A stretch of 31,152 nucleotides of DNA from CAXMST01 sp032122625 (GTDB lineage: Bacteria; Actinomycetota; Thermoleophilia; Solirubrobacterales; 70-9): positions 1-31,152 of the forward strand of contig JAQBGG010000073.1 of the NCBI GenBank assembly GCA_032122625.1. Reading direction: 5' to 3'. Position 1 is the first letter of the stretch, and every line of letters starts with the position of its first letter. Below are positions 1 to 7,127 of this stretch, piece after piece. The notes beneath the pieces are model-generated. The model searched no databases, was not told where the DNA came from, and was given only the letters and a program-made list of their open reading frames with translations. Position numbers and translations under genes: made by a program.

Positions 1-375
1 CTCTGGCTGCTCTACCAGGGGGAGTGGTGGACCCGGGGCCGCGAACGGGCCGATGTTGAGCGGATGCTTGCCGGCTCGACCGAGATCGTTGCGGCGGTCG
101 GTGAATCCGGCAGTAGGCAGCGACTGCTTGGGTTCGCCCGAGCGCTCTCCGACGGGGCCTTCCGGGCGATCGTCTTCGATCTGATCATCGTCCCTTCGCA
201 CCGCGGCCGGGGGCTCGGGCGGTTGGTCCTAGAGGAGCTACTGCGGAGGCCGGCGCTCGCCCGCTGCTCCGGAGTCGAGCTGATGTGCCTGCCGGAGATG
301 GCTCCCTTCTACGAGCGGCTCGGTTTCAGCGCCGATCAATCCGGTGTGGTCCGGATGTTGCGGCCGCGCGGATGA
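1..375 (+). CDS. GNAT-family N-acetyltransferase, 5' truncated by window edge
   Basis: The frame is open from base 1 to a TGA at 373-375, so the start lies outside the window; the ATG at 64 is internal because the residues before it (LWLLYQGEWW, then a charged stretch) look like the usual N-terminal part of such proteins. The acetyl-CoA pyrophosphate-binding motif of GNAT enzymes is visible as VPSHRGRGLGRLVLEELL (Q/RxxGxG/A type), preceded by a beta strand (FDLIIV) and followed by the terminal FYERLGF strand-loop typical of the fold. GNAT enzymes move an acetyl group from acetyl-CoA to an amine; the substrate cannot be read here. An aminotransferase follows 19 bp downstream but has its own promoter inside the 3' end of this gene, so co-transcription is possible but not required. 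Confidence 0.85.
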   Translation, partial: LWLLYQGEWWTRGRERADVERMLAGSTEIVAAVGESGSRQRLLGFARALSDGAFRAIVFDLIIVPSHRGRGLGRLVLEELLRRPALARCSGVELMCLPEMAPFYERLGFSADQSGVVRMLRPRG

Positions 376-385
376 CTCATATACT
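358..385 (+). promoter_or_regulatory. Promoter for aminotransferase gene
   Basis: A -35-like TTGCGG (358-363), 16 bp spacer and a perfect -10 TATACT (380-385) lie 9 nt before the ATG at 395. No Shine-Dalgarno sequence is present, so the transcript is probably leaderless or nearly so. The -35 lies within the end of the acetyltransferase gene. Confidence 0.6.
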
Positions 386-394
386 CGGCCCCCG

Positions 395-1498
395 ATGGCC
401 GATCTGATCAGCTTCGCCCGCGGCGCCCCCAGCGCCGATCTGCTGCCCGCCGAGGCGGTCAGGGAGGCCGCGCAGCGGGCGCTCACCGATAATCCGGTAC
501 GGGCCCTCTCCTACGGAACCGGGATCGGGCATCCGGAGCTTTGCGCATGGCTGGCCGATCGTCACGGCAACGGCCTGACCGCCGAACGGGTGATGGTCAC
601 CAACGGCTCGCTCGAGGCCGGCTGGATGTTGTTCGACCACCTCTTGGAGCGCGGTGACACGGTCGTCGTCGAGCAGCCCTCCTACGACCGGACCCTCTTG
701 ATGCTCGAGCGCCTCGGAACTCGCCGGGTCGGCGTTACGCTCGAGCGCGACGGGATCGACGTGGAGGCGCTCGAGCAGGCGATCGCCGACGGACACAAGC
801 CGAAGCTCGTCCACATCATCAGCAACTTCCACAACCCGGCCGGCTGCACGCTCTCGGAGGCCAAGCGGCGACGCCTGGTCGAGCTCTCCGCCCAGCACGG
901 TTTCTGGATCTTCGAGGATGACCCCTATCGCGAGGTCCGCTTCGCCGGCGCAGAAGAGTTGCCGACGATGCTGGCGCTGGCGGAGGGCACCGAGGCCAGG
1001 GTGATGCATGCCTCCTCGTTCTCGAAGACGGTCAGCCCCGGGGTGCGCGTCGGCTACTTGGCCGGACCGGCCGAGGAGATCGGGCGCCTCGCCAAGCGCG
1101 CGGGCGAGACCTACATCTCCCCGAACATGCTGGCCGAGGCGATCGTCTACGAGCTCTGCCGCTCCGGCGGCCTCGACGCCAACATCGCGCTCGTCAACGT
1201 AGCCCTGGCCGAGCGGCGCGATGCCGTCGTCGGCGCACTTGGCGACAGCATCCCCGAGGCCGAGTTCGTGGTTCCGGGCGGTGGCTATTTCCTCTGGCTC
1301 GACCTTGCCCAGGGCTCCGATACAGCCGGACTGCTGCCGCTCGCCAAAGAACAGGGCGTCGCCTTCGTCGCCGGCCCCGACTTCATGCTCTCGGGCGGCG
1401 AGCAGAGCCTGCGACTCTCGTTCGCGAGCGTACCGCCTGGTCTGGTGCCCGAGGGGATCTCACGGATCGCCCGCGCCCTCGAGACCCAGCGCAGCTAG
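395..1498 (+). CDS. PLP-dependent aminotransferase (class I/II, LysN/MocR-like fold)
   Basis: The product is 367 aa, a fold-type I aminotransferase of the kind related to 2-aminoadipate/aromatic aminotransferases and to the C-terminal domain of MocR regulators; it has no winged-helix domain, so it should be an enzyme. The Schiff-base lysine is Lys211 in SSFSKTVSPGVRVGY. Other family landmarks are VTNGSLEAG (cofactor phosphate loop), SNFHNPAGCTLS (Asn-Pro motif near residue 150), FEDDPYREVRF (the Asp that contacts the pyridine N) and the C-terminal LRLSFA with the carboxylate-binding Arg. An earlier in-frame ATG at 344 would overlap the acetyltransferase and add a non-homologous basic leader; 395 sits 9 nt after a perfect -10 and begins the domain directly. 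The donor amino acid cannot be told from sequence. A strong hairpin at 1513-1551 ends the unit. Confidence 0.88.
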   Translation: MADLISFARGAPSADLLPAEAVREAAQRALTDNPVRALSYGTGIGHPELCAWLADRHGNGLTAERVMVTNGSLEAGWMLFDHLLERGDTVVVEQPSYDRTLLMLERLGTRRVGVTLERDGIDVEALEQAIADGHKPKLVHIISNFHNPAGCTLSEAKRRRLVELSAQHGFWIFEDDPYREVRFAGAEELPTMLALAEGTEARVMHASSFSKTVSPGVRVGYLAGPAEEIGRLAKRAGETYISPNMLAEAIVYELCRSGGLDANIALVNVALAERRDAVVGALGDSIPEAEFVVPGGGYFLWLDLAQGSDTAGLLPLAKEQGVAFVAGPDFMLSGGEQSLRLSFASVPPGLVPEGISRIARALETQRS

Positions 1499-1512
1499 CT
1501 GGCCGGCGAACC

Positions 1513-1551
1513 GGGCTGCCTTTGCCCCGCCATCGGTGGTCAAAGCAGCCC
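1513..1551 (+). terminator. Stem-loop terminator after aminotransferase
   Basis: GGGCTGCCTTTG (1513-1524) pairs with CAAAGCAGCCC (1541-1551) as an 11-bp stem with one bulged C and a 16-nt loop that can pair further. It begins 14 nt after the stop codon. There is no U-tract, which is common in high-GC genomes. Confidence 0.6.
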
Positions 1552-1599
1552 AGCTCGGGGAGGCCGGGCGGGACGCTCACACAAGTTGCAACGAACTTC

Positions 1600-1642
1600 C
1601 CGCCGATCCGGCGGAACTTCACAGGTTTTTAGCATCCGCTAA
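1600..1642 (+). promoter_or_regulatory. Two perfect inverted repeats upstream of the small ORF
   Basis: CCGCCG-ATC-CGGCGG (1600-1614) is flanked by direct repeats of GAACTTC (1593-1599 and 1614-1620 region), and TTAGC-ATCC-GCTAA (1629-1642) follows 14 nt later. A candidate -10 TAATCT is at 1654-1659, so the second palindrome covers the place of the -35. This is the layout of an operator, but no regulator is identified. Confidence 0.4.
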
Positions 1643-1677
1643 TACTGTGCTCGTAATCTGTGATCAGCTGAAACCGA

Positions 1678-1717
1678 GCCGGTGGTCCCGCCGGCAGGCC
1701 TTGAACCGGGAAGGAGG
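1678..1717 (+). promoter_or_regulatory. Leader hairpin and strong Shine-Dalgarno of the small ORF
   Basis: GCCGG (1678-1682) pairs with CCGGC (1691-1695), forming a short hairpin in the presumed 5' leader. It is followed by AAGGAGG (1711-1717), one of the strongest ribosome-binding sites in the window, 6 nt before the ATG at 1724. This site decides the start. Confidence 0.55.
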
Positions 1718-1723
1718 GACGCA

Positions 1724-1945
1724 ATGCCGATTACATTCTTCGAGGGGATTCGCGAGACCGAGCGCACCGACATCCGCCTGCGCAACATGGAGCGTCGCTT
1801 CTATGCGCTTGCCGCCGCCGTTCGCGAGCACGAGGGCAGCGTCCGCCGAGCCGACCCCGGGGTGGCCGAGAAGGACGAGGGCCTCTACCGGCGCTTGCGG
1901 CAGCTGTCCGGCGAGCCTGCAACCTCCGAACACGGCGTCGCGTGA
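1724..1945 (+). CDS. Small protein of unknown function (73 aa)
   Basis: I do not recognise this protein. It begins MPITFFEGIRETERTDIRLR and is rich in Arg and Glu, predicted mostly helical (residues about 8-60), with no membrane segment, signal peptide or Cys. It is most likely cytoplasmic and possibly a helical hairpin or coiled coil. The start is well supported by AAGGAGG six bases upstream; an in-frame GTG at 1682 lacks such a site. It stands alone, between the aminotransferase terminator and the convergent DtxR gene, behind inverted repeats and a structured leader, which suggests regulated expression. Codon use with G/C third positions matches neighbouring genes, supporting true coding. 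From its stop to the next gene's end (1946-2100) I see nothing recognisable. Confidence 0.7.
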   Translation: MPITFFEGIRETERTDIRLRNMERRFYALAAAVREHEGSVRRADPGVAEKDEGLYRRLRQLSGEPATSEHGVA

Positions 1946-2100
1946 AGACGGCACCGAGCCCCGCGCCTGGGAGCCTCAGACGGCGTGCCTCGATTCGTGC
2001 GGCGACCGGCGCCGCCGCTCGGGAGTTGAAGTTGCTGGGGGAGCGAAGCGCACAGCGAAGGGGTCGAGCGGCGCCCCGAGCCCGTCGGCGCTCTGGCCCT

Positions 2101-2814
2101 TCAGCGGCCGTAACGGTCGCTCGAGAGCTCTAGCTGCTCAGGCAGCGCCGCCCGCGGCGGCGGCGCCGGATCGGCCCGCACCGAGACGGTTTCGGCGACG
2201 CTTCGCGAGATGCTGTGCTTTCCATCGGCCGAGGCGACCACCACCTCATGCTCGTTGGAGCTCTCGACGGTCCCATCGAGACCCGGCTCGAGGCGGATCT
2301 TGCGCAGATAGTGGAGCAGCTCCTCGGCCTCGTTCTCGAAGCGCAGAATCTTGACGCTGGCCCCGATCTCGCAATCGGCGAGCAAGGAGCCGCGTTCGCG
2401 CTCCTCGAGGACGATCGGATGCCCGTGTGGACAGGTCTTGGCATCGCCGATCGCCGCCATCATGCGCTCTTCCAGGACCGGCGACATCGCATGTTCGAGC
2501 CGCTCGGCTTCCTCATGCACCTCATCCCAGGGGATCCCCAGCACGTCGGTGAGAAAGCGCTCGATCAGGCGGTGGCGGCGGACGATTGCCTCGGCGTGCT
2601 CGCGGCCCTCCGCCGTGAAGTCGAGCGTCTTGTCCGCGGCGCGGCTGATGTAGCCGTCGCCTTCGAGCCGGCCGATCATCTCGCTCACGGTTGGGGGCGA
2701 GAGCTGCATCGCGCGGGCCACATTCGCGGCCGTCATCGGCAGCTGCGCCTCCTGTAGCCAGAAAAGCGCCTGCAGGTACTCCTCCTCCGCGACTGTGACC
2801 TGATCGCTGCTCAC
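2101..2814 (-). CDS. DtxR/MntR-family metal-dependent transcriptional regulator
   Basis: The product is about 237 aa from a GTG at 2814. Residues about 6-60 form the winged helix (MTAANVARAM, then LSPPTVSEMIGRL as recognition helix), about 70-140 the metal-binding and dimerisation domain, and about 150-200 an SH3-like/FeoA-type C-terminal domain. Aligned with corynebacterial DtxR (offset of two), the ancillary-site ligands His81, Glu85 and His100 and the primary-site Glu107 and His108 are kept, but DtxR Met10 and Cys102 are Glu12 and Glu104. Acidic residues at these two places are characteristic of manganese regulators (MntR), so Mn(II) response is a reasonable inference. In such proteins metal binding drives operator binding and repression of uptake genes. 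It is divergent from an SDR gene with only 19 bp between starts, so it may control itself and that gene. A TTG at 2817 is an alternative start. Confidence 0.9.
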   Translation of the reverse strand: MSSDQVTVAEEEYLQALFWLQEAQLPMTAANVARAMQLSPPTVSEMIGRLEGDGYISRAADKTLDFTAEGREHAEAIVRRHRLIERFLTDVLGIPWDEVHEEAERLEHAMSPVLEERMMAAIGDAKTCPHGHPIVLEERERGSLLADCEIGASVKILRFENEAEELLHYLRKIRLEPGLDGTVESSNEHEVVVASADGKHSISRSVAETVSVRADPAPPPRAALPEQLELSSDRYGR

Positions 2815-2821
2815 CAAGTGA

Positions 2822-2828
2822 GAGTATC
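2822..2828. promoter_or_regulatory. Overlapping divergent -10 elements
   Basis: On the - strand GATACT (2823-2828) lies 8 nt before the GTG of the DtxR gene; on the + strand GAGTAT (2822-2827) lies 6 nt before the GTG of the SDR gene. The two -10 boxes share the same bases, so one RNA polymerase or repressor would exclude the other. Neither gene has a Shine-Dalgarno sequence. Confidence 0.45.
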
Positions 2829-2833
2829 CGGCT

Positions 2834-3628
2834 GTGCAGATCGGCGGCTCTACATGCGCACTGATCACCGGTGCCTCGAAGGGGATCGGTCGCGCCGTGG
2901 CGGTCGACCTGGCCGGCCGGGGGGCTCGCGTGGGCCTGATCGCGCGCGGTCGGCGCGACCTCGATGAGCTTGCCGACAGCCTTCCGGGGGAGCCGATCGT
3001 GCTGCCCGCCGACGTTACCGACCGTCGCGAGGTCGAGCGCGCGGTCCAGGCTTTCGTCGAGGATGCGGGCAGCCTCGATCTGCTCGTTGCCAACGCCGGT
3101 GTCGCCCACTACGGGCGGTTCACCGAGGTCGGGATCGAGAAGGCCGAGGAGATGGTTTCGATCAACGTGCTCGGCAGCCTCTACACCGTGCGCGCCGGTC
3201 TCGACCAGATGCTCGCCGCGGGACGGCCGGGTCACATCGTTGTCGTCTCCTCCGGGGCCGGGATCAGGGCCTTCCCCTCCGGTGCGGTCTACGGTGCGAC
3301 GAAGGCGGCCAACCGGGGCTTTGCCGAGGCTCTCCGCCATGAGCTCGACGGAACCGGGATCGGCGTCACGACGGTCTACCCCGGAGAGGTGGCGACCGAC
3401 CTGCACTCCCATCAACTCGACCGCATGCCCGCCTGGCGTCGCAGCAACGAAGCGATCGAGCCCGCCGAGCTCGCGGCGGAGATCGCCACGACGGTGATCG
3501 CAGGGGGGCGCAGCGTCTACGCTCCGAGGGCCGTCCGCATGCTTGGCCTCAACGGGCTCGCGCCACGCCTGTTGGACCGGCTTCTGCGCCGCGCCCGAGG
3601 CTCGGCGGCCGCGCCGCGCCGCGATTGA
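2834..3628 (+). CDS. SDR-family NAD(P)-dependent oxidoreductase
   Basis: The 264-aa product is a classical short-chain dehydrogenase/reductase. The cofactor motif TGASKGIGRAVA is at residues about 14-25, with Arg following beta-2 (IARGRRDL), which favours NADPH. DVTDRR marks the adenine-binding Asp, NAGVA the central strand, and the catalytic triad is Ser in VVVSSGAG plus YGATK (Tyr-x3-Lys). The C-terminus (residues about 240-264) is Arg- and Ala-rich and may be a membrane-associating or disordered tail. The start is a GTG directly after overlapping -10 boxes shared with the divergent metalloregulator. The stop is 13 nt from the convergent cydB stop. The substrate cannot be predicted. Confidence 0.9.
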   Translation: MQIGGSTCALITGASKGIGRAVAVDLAGRGARVGLIARGRRDLDELADSLPGEPIVLPADVTDRREVERAVQAFVEDAGSLDLLVANAGVAHYGRFTEVGIEKAEEMVSINVLGSLYTVRAGLDQMLAAGRPGHIVVVSSGAGIRAFPSGAVYGATKAANRGFAEALRHELDGTGIGVTTVYPGEVATDLHSHQLDRMPAWRRSNEAIEPAELAAEIATTVIAGGRSVYAPRAVRMLGLNGLAPRLLDRLLRRARGSAAAPRRD

Positions 3629-3641
3629 GCGTGAGCCGCCG

Positions 3642-4637
3642 CTACTCGAGCAGCTGCCGCTGCGACAGCCAATAGAGGAAGGCGAGCGACGGAATCACGG
3701 TCAGCAGGGCCGCTCCGAAGACGATGATCACAGCGCTCAGCGCCGCACCGGCGCCGGCGCCGGCGTCGATTGTCAGCGAGGTTGGGAACAGGTAAGGGTG
3801 CTGTGCGATCGCCCAACCCCAGATCACCGCGACCACAGCGCCGACCGCGAGTGGGCGTAAGCCGCGCCGAGCCCCACGGAGCAGCCCCACCAGCGCCAAT
3901 CCGCCGAGCAGCAGCGAGGCGATCATCAATGGCAGGGCCTCGCCCACGAGACCGTCGAATACGAAGCGCGCCTCGGCGCGAAGCACGACCAGGCCGACAA
4001 GAGCGAGGGCGCCGGCGACGATCGCAACGCCGATCGCCTTGCGGCGGAAGTAATCGACCAACTCCGTCTCCCCGGCCCGGCCCGCGTCGTCGGTGAGGAA
4101 GACCGCGGCGATGTAGGCGCTGCTGGTCACAAACAGGGCGCCGACGAGCAGTGGCAGGGGCGCGAGCCAACTCGAGAACGGCTCCCCGGGGCCGGATGCG
4201 GGGACCGCTCCGTCGGCGATCGCACCGACGACACAACCCATGAAGAACGGTGTCATCAGGGAGGAGGCGGCAAAGACCTCCTCCGCGCGCTCTCGCCCGG
4301 CGCCGCTGAAGGTATGGCCAAAGGCGAAGCCGGAGCCGCGCAGGATGATCCCTATCAGCGCCAGGGTGAGCGGGACGTACAGGGTCTCCATCAGGGGACC
4401 GAACGCCTTTGGAAACGCCGTCCAGAGCACGACCAGGCAGAAGATCAGCCAGACGTGGTTGGCCTCCCAGACCGGTCCCAGTGAGTGCTGTATCCGCCGG
4501 CGGGCGCGGGCGCCGACCTCAGCGTCGCGCCGCGAGAACAGGCTGAGGATCCCGGCCCCGAAGTCGGCACCGCCAAAGACCGCGTAGAGCGTCGCCCCCA
4601 GCCAGAGGATCGCCGCCGCGACTTCCGGTTTGCTCAT
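3642..4637 (-). CDS. cydB: Cytochrome bd-type quinol oxidase subunit II
   Basis: The 331-aa product is an integral membrane protein with about eight to nine hydrophobic segments. The N-terminal helix carries the family pattern AAAILWLGATLYAVFGGADFGAG, whose GxDFGxG core is diagnostic of CydB. A second signature, GPVWEANHVWLIF, gives the conserved WEANHVW. CydB forms the heterodimer with CydA that oxidises quinol and reduces O2 to water, conserving energy without proton pumping. The ATG overlaps the cydA stop in ATGA, so translation is coupled. The gene ends next to the convergent SDR gene. No cydD/cydC assembly transporter or cydX is seen in the window. Confidence 0.95.
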   Translation of the reverse strand: MSKPEVAAAILWLGATLYAVFGGADFGAGILSLFSRRDAEVGARARRRIQHSLGPVWEANHVWLIFCLVVLWTAFPKAFGPLMETLYVPLTLALIGIILRGSGFAFGHTFSGAGRERAEEVFAASSLMTPFFMGCVVGAIADGAVPASGPGEPFSSWLAPLPLLVGALFVTSSAYIAAVFLTDDAGRAGETELVDYFRRKAIGVAIVAGALALVGLVVLRAEARFVFDGLVGEALPLMIASLLLGGLALVGLLRGARRGLRPLAVGAVVAVIWGWAIAQHPYLFPTSLTIDAGAGAGAALSAVIIVFGAALLTVIPSLAFLYWLSQRQLLE

Positions 4638-6031
4638 CGCGTGCCCTCCTCCTCGGATCGCTCGGATTGCTCCGCGGGGCCCGGTCCGTAGGGCACGGTC
4701 ACGTCGCTGCTCTGGCGAGCGATGATCTTCAGCGCCTTGAAGCTGATCACTGCCAGGGCCGCGTAGAGCAGCACCGTTCCGGCAAAGACGAACCAGATCC
4801 CCTGGGCCTGGGTGACCGCGTCCTCGGTGCGCATGAACCCCTGCACGATCCACGGTTGTCGGCCGACCTCAGTGACGATCCAGCCTGCCTCCATCGCGAC
4901 CACGGCTCCGACCCCCGAGAGCGCCGCCGCCCGCCAGAACCAGACTGACGTGGGCAGCCGTCTGTGGCGAATCCCGACCCAGGCGAACCACGCGGCGAGC
5001 CCCAGCAGCCCGGTGCCGATCCCGACCATCGCGTCGAAGGAGAGGTGCAGAAGCGTCGGCGCCGGCGGCTGTTGGTCGTCGGGGATGTCGTTGAAGCCGG
5101 TGACCACGGTGTCGGTATTGAATCCGACCAGAAATGAGTCGAGCCCCGGGATGCCGATCCCGAGCTTGACGCCGTCGTCGGTGCAGATCCCGCCGACCCA
5201 CTCGGTCTGGTTGGGGCCGGTCTCCTGGATGCACTCCATGCCGGCGAACTTGGCCGGCTGGTGGTCAGCCACACCGCGGGCGGCGACGTCGCCGACAAAG
5301 AGCTGAATCGGCGTCGCGATCGCGGCGATTGCGAACGGGATCGCGAAGCCCACCGCGGTCCTCCGGGTGCGCCTGCCCTTGAGCCAGCCGACCGCGTAGA
5401 CGGAGGCGAGGCCGAAACCGCAGACCATGTAGGCGGCGAGCAGCATGTGCGGGAACTCGTAGACGGTCGCTGGGTTGAACAGAGCGTCGAGCGGCGCGAC
5501 GTCGACGACGCTGCCGTCGGCCGCCAACGTGAAGCCCTCGGGCTGGTTCATCCAGGAGTTGACGGCGACGACGCTGAAGGCCCCACCGATGCCGGCGATC
5601 ACGATCGGGACGCCGGTCCAGAAGTGTTTCCAGCCCTCGAGCCGATTCCAGCCGTAGATGTAGATCGCGATGAAGATCGCCTCCGTGAAGAAGAAGATTC
5701 CCTCGATCGCGAATCCGGTGCCAAAGACGTCCCCCCACTGCTCCATGAACTTCGGCCAGAGCAGGCCGAGCTCGAAGGAGAGGGCCGTCCCCGTCACCGC
5801 GCCGACGGCGAAGAGCACCGCCGCGGCCTTTGACCACTTGCGGGCCAGGTCGAGGGAGACCGGGTCGTTGTGCTTGCGGCCGCGGTACTCCGCGACGAGC
5901 ATCACAGCCGGCAAGGCCACGCCGATGCAGGCGAGGATGATGTGGAACCCGAGCGAGAACGCCATCAGATTCCGCGCCGCCAGGAGGTTGTCGGCAACCG
6001 GTACCAAGGTCGCTGAAGCGAACTCGCTCAC
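4634..6031 (-). CDS. cydA: Cytochrome bd-type quinol oxidase subunit I
   Basis: The 465-aa membrane protein is the haem-bearing subunit of cytochrome bd oxidase. His30 (SLGFHIILA) matches the haem b595 ligand, His195 (FPHMLLAAYM) and Met335 (FDAMVGIG) the haem b558 ligands, and the signature GWIVTEVGRQPW lies at about 383-394. The length indicates a short quinol loop (E. coli CydA is over 500 aa). One difference stands out: the residue two before the Met ligand, Arg391 in E. coli, is Asp333 here. The start is a GTG seven nt after TACGCT, a candidate leaderless promoter, within the 31-bp gap after the upstream hydroxyacid oxidase gene. It may therefore be expressed both alone and by readthrough. 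The enzyme typically serves microaerobic or stressed respiration. Confidence 0.95.
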   Translation of the reverse strand: MSEFASATLVPVADNLLAARNLMAFSLGFHIILACIGVALPAVMLVAEYRGRKHNDPVSLDLARKWSKAAAVLFAVGAVTGTALSFELGLLWPKFMEQWGDVFGTGFAIEGIFFFTEAIFIAIYIYGWNRLEGWKHFWTGVPIVIAGIGGAFSVVAVNSWMNQPEGFTLAADGSVVDVAPLDALFNPATVYEFPHMLLAAYMVCGFGLASVYAVGWLKGRRTRRTAVGFAIPFAIAAIATPIQLFVGDVAARGVADHQPAKFAGMECIQETGPNQTEWVGGICTDDGVKLGIGIPGLDSFLVGFNTDTVVTGFNDIPDDQQPPAPTLLHLSFDAMVGIGTGLLGLAAWFAWVGIRHRRLPTSVWFWRAAALSGVGAVVAMEAGWIVTEVGRQPWIVQGFMRTEDAVTQAQGIWFVFAGTVLLYAALAVISFKALKIIARQSSDVTVPYGPGPAEQSERSEEEGTR

Positions 6032-6038
6032 GGGCCGC

Positions 6039-6044
6039 AGCGTA
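6039..6044 (-). promoter_or_regulatory. -10 element of cydAB
   Basis: TACGCT on the - strand, followed by a 7-nt gap (GCGGCCC) and the GTG of cydA. No Shine-Dalgarno sequence is present and no convincing -35 is seen. Confidence 0.5.
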
Positions 6045-6062
6045 TCGACCCGCCTCGCGTCC

Positions 6063-7127
6063 CTACGGTGCGATCAGCTCGGCTGAGAGATCGTCAAGCA
6101 CCGCGGCGCCGCAAAGCGCCATCGCCTCGCGTAGCTCGAGGCGCAGCATGTTCAACGTCCTCCGTACACCCGCCTCGCCATCGATCGCCAAGCCCCAGAG
6201 AACCGGGCGCCCGACCATGACTCCGTCGGCGCCGAGACAGAGCGCCTTGACGACGTCGGTCCCGCGCCGGATGCCGCCGTCGATCAGCACTTCGGCCCGC
6301 CCCGCCACCGCATCAGCCACGGCGGGCAGCATCTCGATCGTCGCCGGCACCGTGTCGAGCTGGCGGGCACCGTGGTTGGAGACGATCACCCCGGCGGCAC
6401 CGGCATCGACGGCCCGGCCCGCGTCGTCGGCCCGGTGGATCCCCTTCACCGCCACCGGAAGCCCCGAGGTTTCGACCAGCCATTCGAGATCGGTCCAGGT
6501 GAGGCTGGGGTCGAGCTGGGAGGCGAAGTAGGCGGCGAGCCCGGACTCCCCCTCCGGCGCCTTGACGGGGTCGTCGACGCAGGCGATGGTGAGGTGCTCG
6601 GGCAGCGAGAAGGCGTTGCGGATGTCGCGCTCGCGACGACCGAGTACCGGCGCGTCAACGGTCAGCAGGATCGCTTCGTAGCCGGCCGCCTCGGCGCGCT
6701 CGACCAGGTTGCGCGTCAGGCCGCGATCCTTGAAGACGTAGAGCTGAAACCAGCGCCGACCGGGATTGGCGGCAACGGCCTCCAGCGCCGTGTTCGAGAG
6801 CGACGAGAGGCAGAAGATCGCGTCGGCAGCGGCAGCCCCGGTCGCGGTCGCGATCTCCGCCTTCTGATCGGCGAGGCCGTGGAAGGCGGTCGGTGCGACG
6901 GCCACGGGCATCGAGGTCGGGCTGCCGAGCAGCGTCGTCTCGGGTGAGACCTCGGAGACGTCGCGGAGGACGTGGGGGAGGAGGCGGAGATCGTCGAAGG
7001 CAGCCCGGTTGCGCATCAGGCTGATCTCGTCCCCGGCTCCGGAGCGGTAATAGTCGTAGGCCATCGGCTCCAGCGCCTCGGCGGCGAGAGCCTCGAGCTC
7101 GACCAGGTTCAACGGCCATTCGCTCAC
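6063..7127 (-). CDS. FMN-dependent 2-hydroxyacid oxidase/dehydrogenase (LldD/GOX family)
   Basis: The 354-aa product is a single-domain (beta/alpha)8 flavoenzyme that oxidises an L-2-hydroxyacid (lactate, glycolate or similar) to the 2-oxoacid. The active-site signature SNHGARQLD holds the base His252 and substrate-binding Arg255. YDYYRSGAGDE near residue 25 is the family's N-terminal tyrosine motif; VAPTAFHGL, LSSLSNTALE and QLYVFKDR are FMN-site strands; LIDGGIRRGTDVVKALCLGADGVMVGRP is the phosphate-binding end (quoted in parts: DGGIRRG and GADGVMVGRP). The GTG start overlaps the HAD gene stop as GTGA. Whether electrons go to O2 (oxidase) or quinone (dehydrogenase) cannot be decided; cydAB just downstream makes the quinone route attractive but unproven. 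Confidence 0.88.
   Translation of the reverse strand: MSEWPLNLVELEALAAEALEPMAYDYYRSGAGDEISLMRNRAAFDDLRLLPHVLRDVSEVSPETTLLGSPTSMPVAVAPTAFHGLADQKAEIATATGAAAADAIFCLSSLSNTALEAVAANPGRRWFQLYVFKDRGLTRNLVERAEAAGYEAILLTVDAPVLGRRERDIRNAFSLPEHLTIACVDDPVKAPEGESGLAAYFASQLDPSLTWTDLEWLVETSGLPVAVKGIHRADDAGRAVDAGAAGVIVSNHGARQLDTVPATIEMLPAVADAVAGRAEVLIDGGIRRGTDVVKALCLGADGVMVGRPVLWGLAIDGEAGVRRTLNMLRLELREAMALCGAAVLDDLSAELIAP

Noticed and set aside
344..394. ATG at 344 as aminotransferase start
   Set aside because: It would overlap the acetyltransferase gene and the promoter at 358-385, adding 17 non-family residues.
1629..1642. CIRCE/HrcA operator
   Set aside because: The TTAGC/GCTAA arms recall CIRCE, but only five bases match, the spacer is 4 not 9, and no chaperone gene is present.
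1221..2354. Long open + frame of about 377 codons across the aminotransferase end, small ORF and DtxR gene
   Set aside because: It crosses three better supported genes, is low-complexity (Arg/Ser/Pro-rich) and has no recognisable domain; stop-free shadow frames are expected at this GC content.
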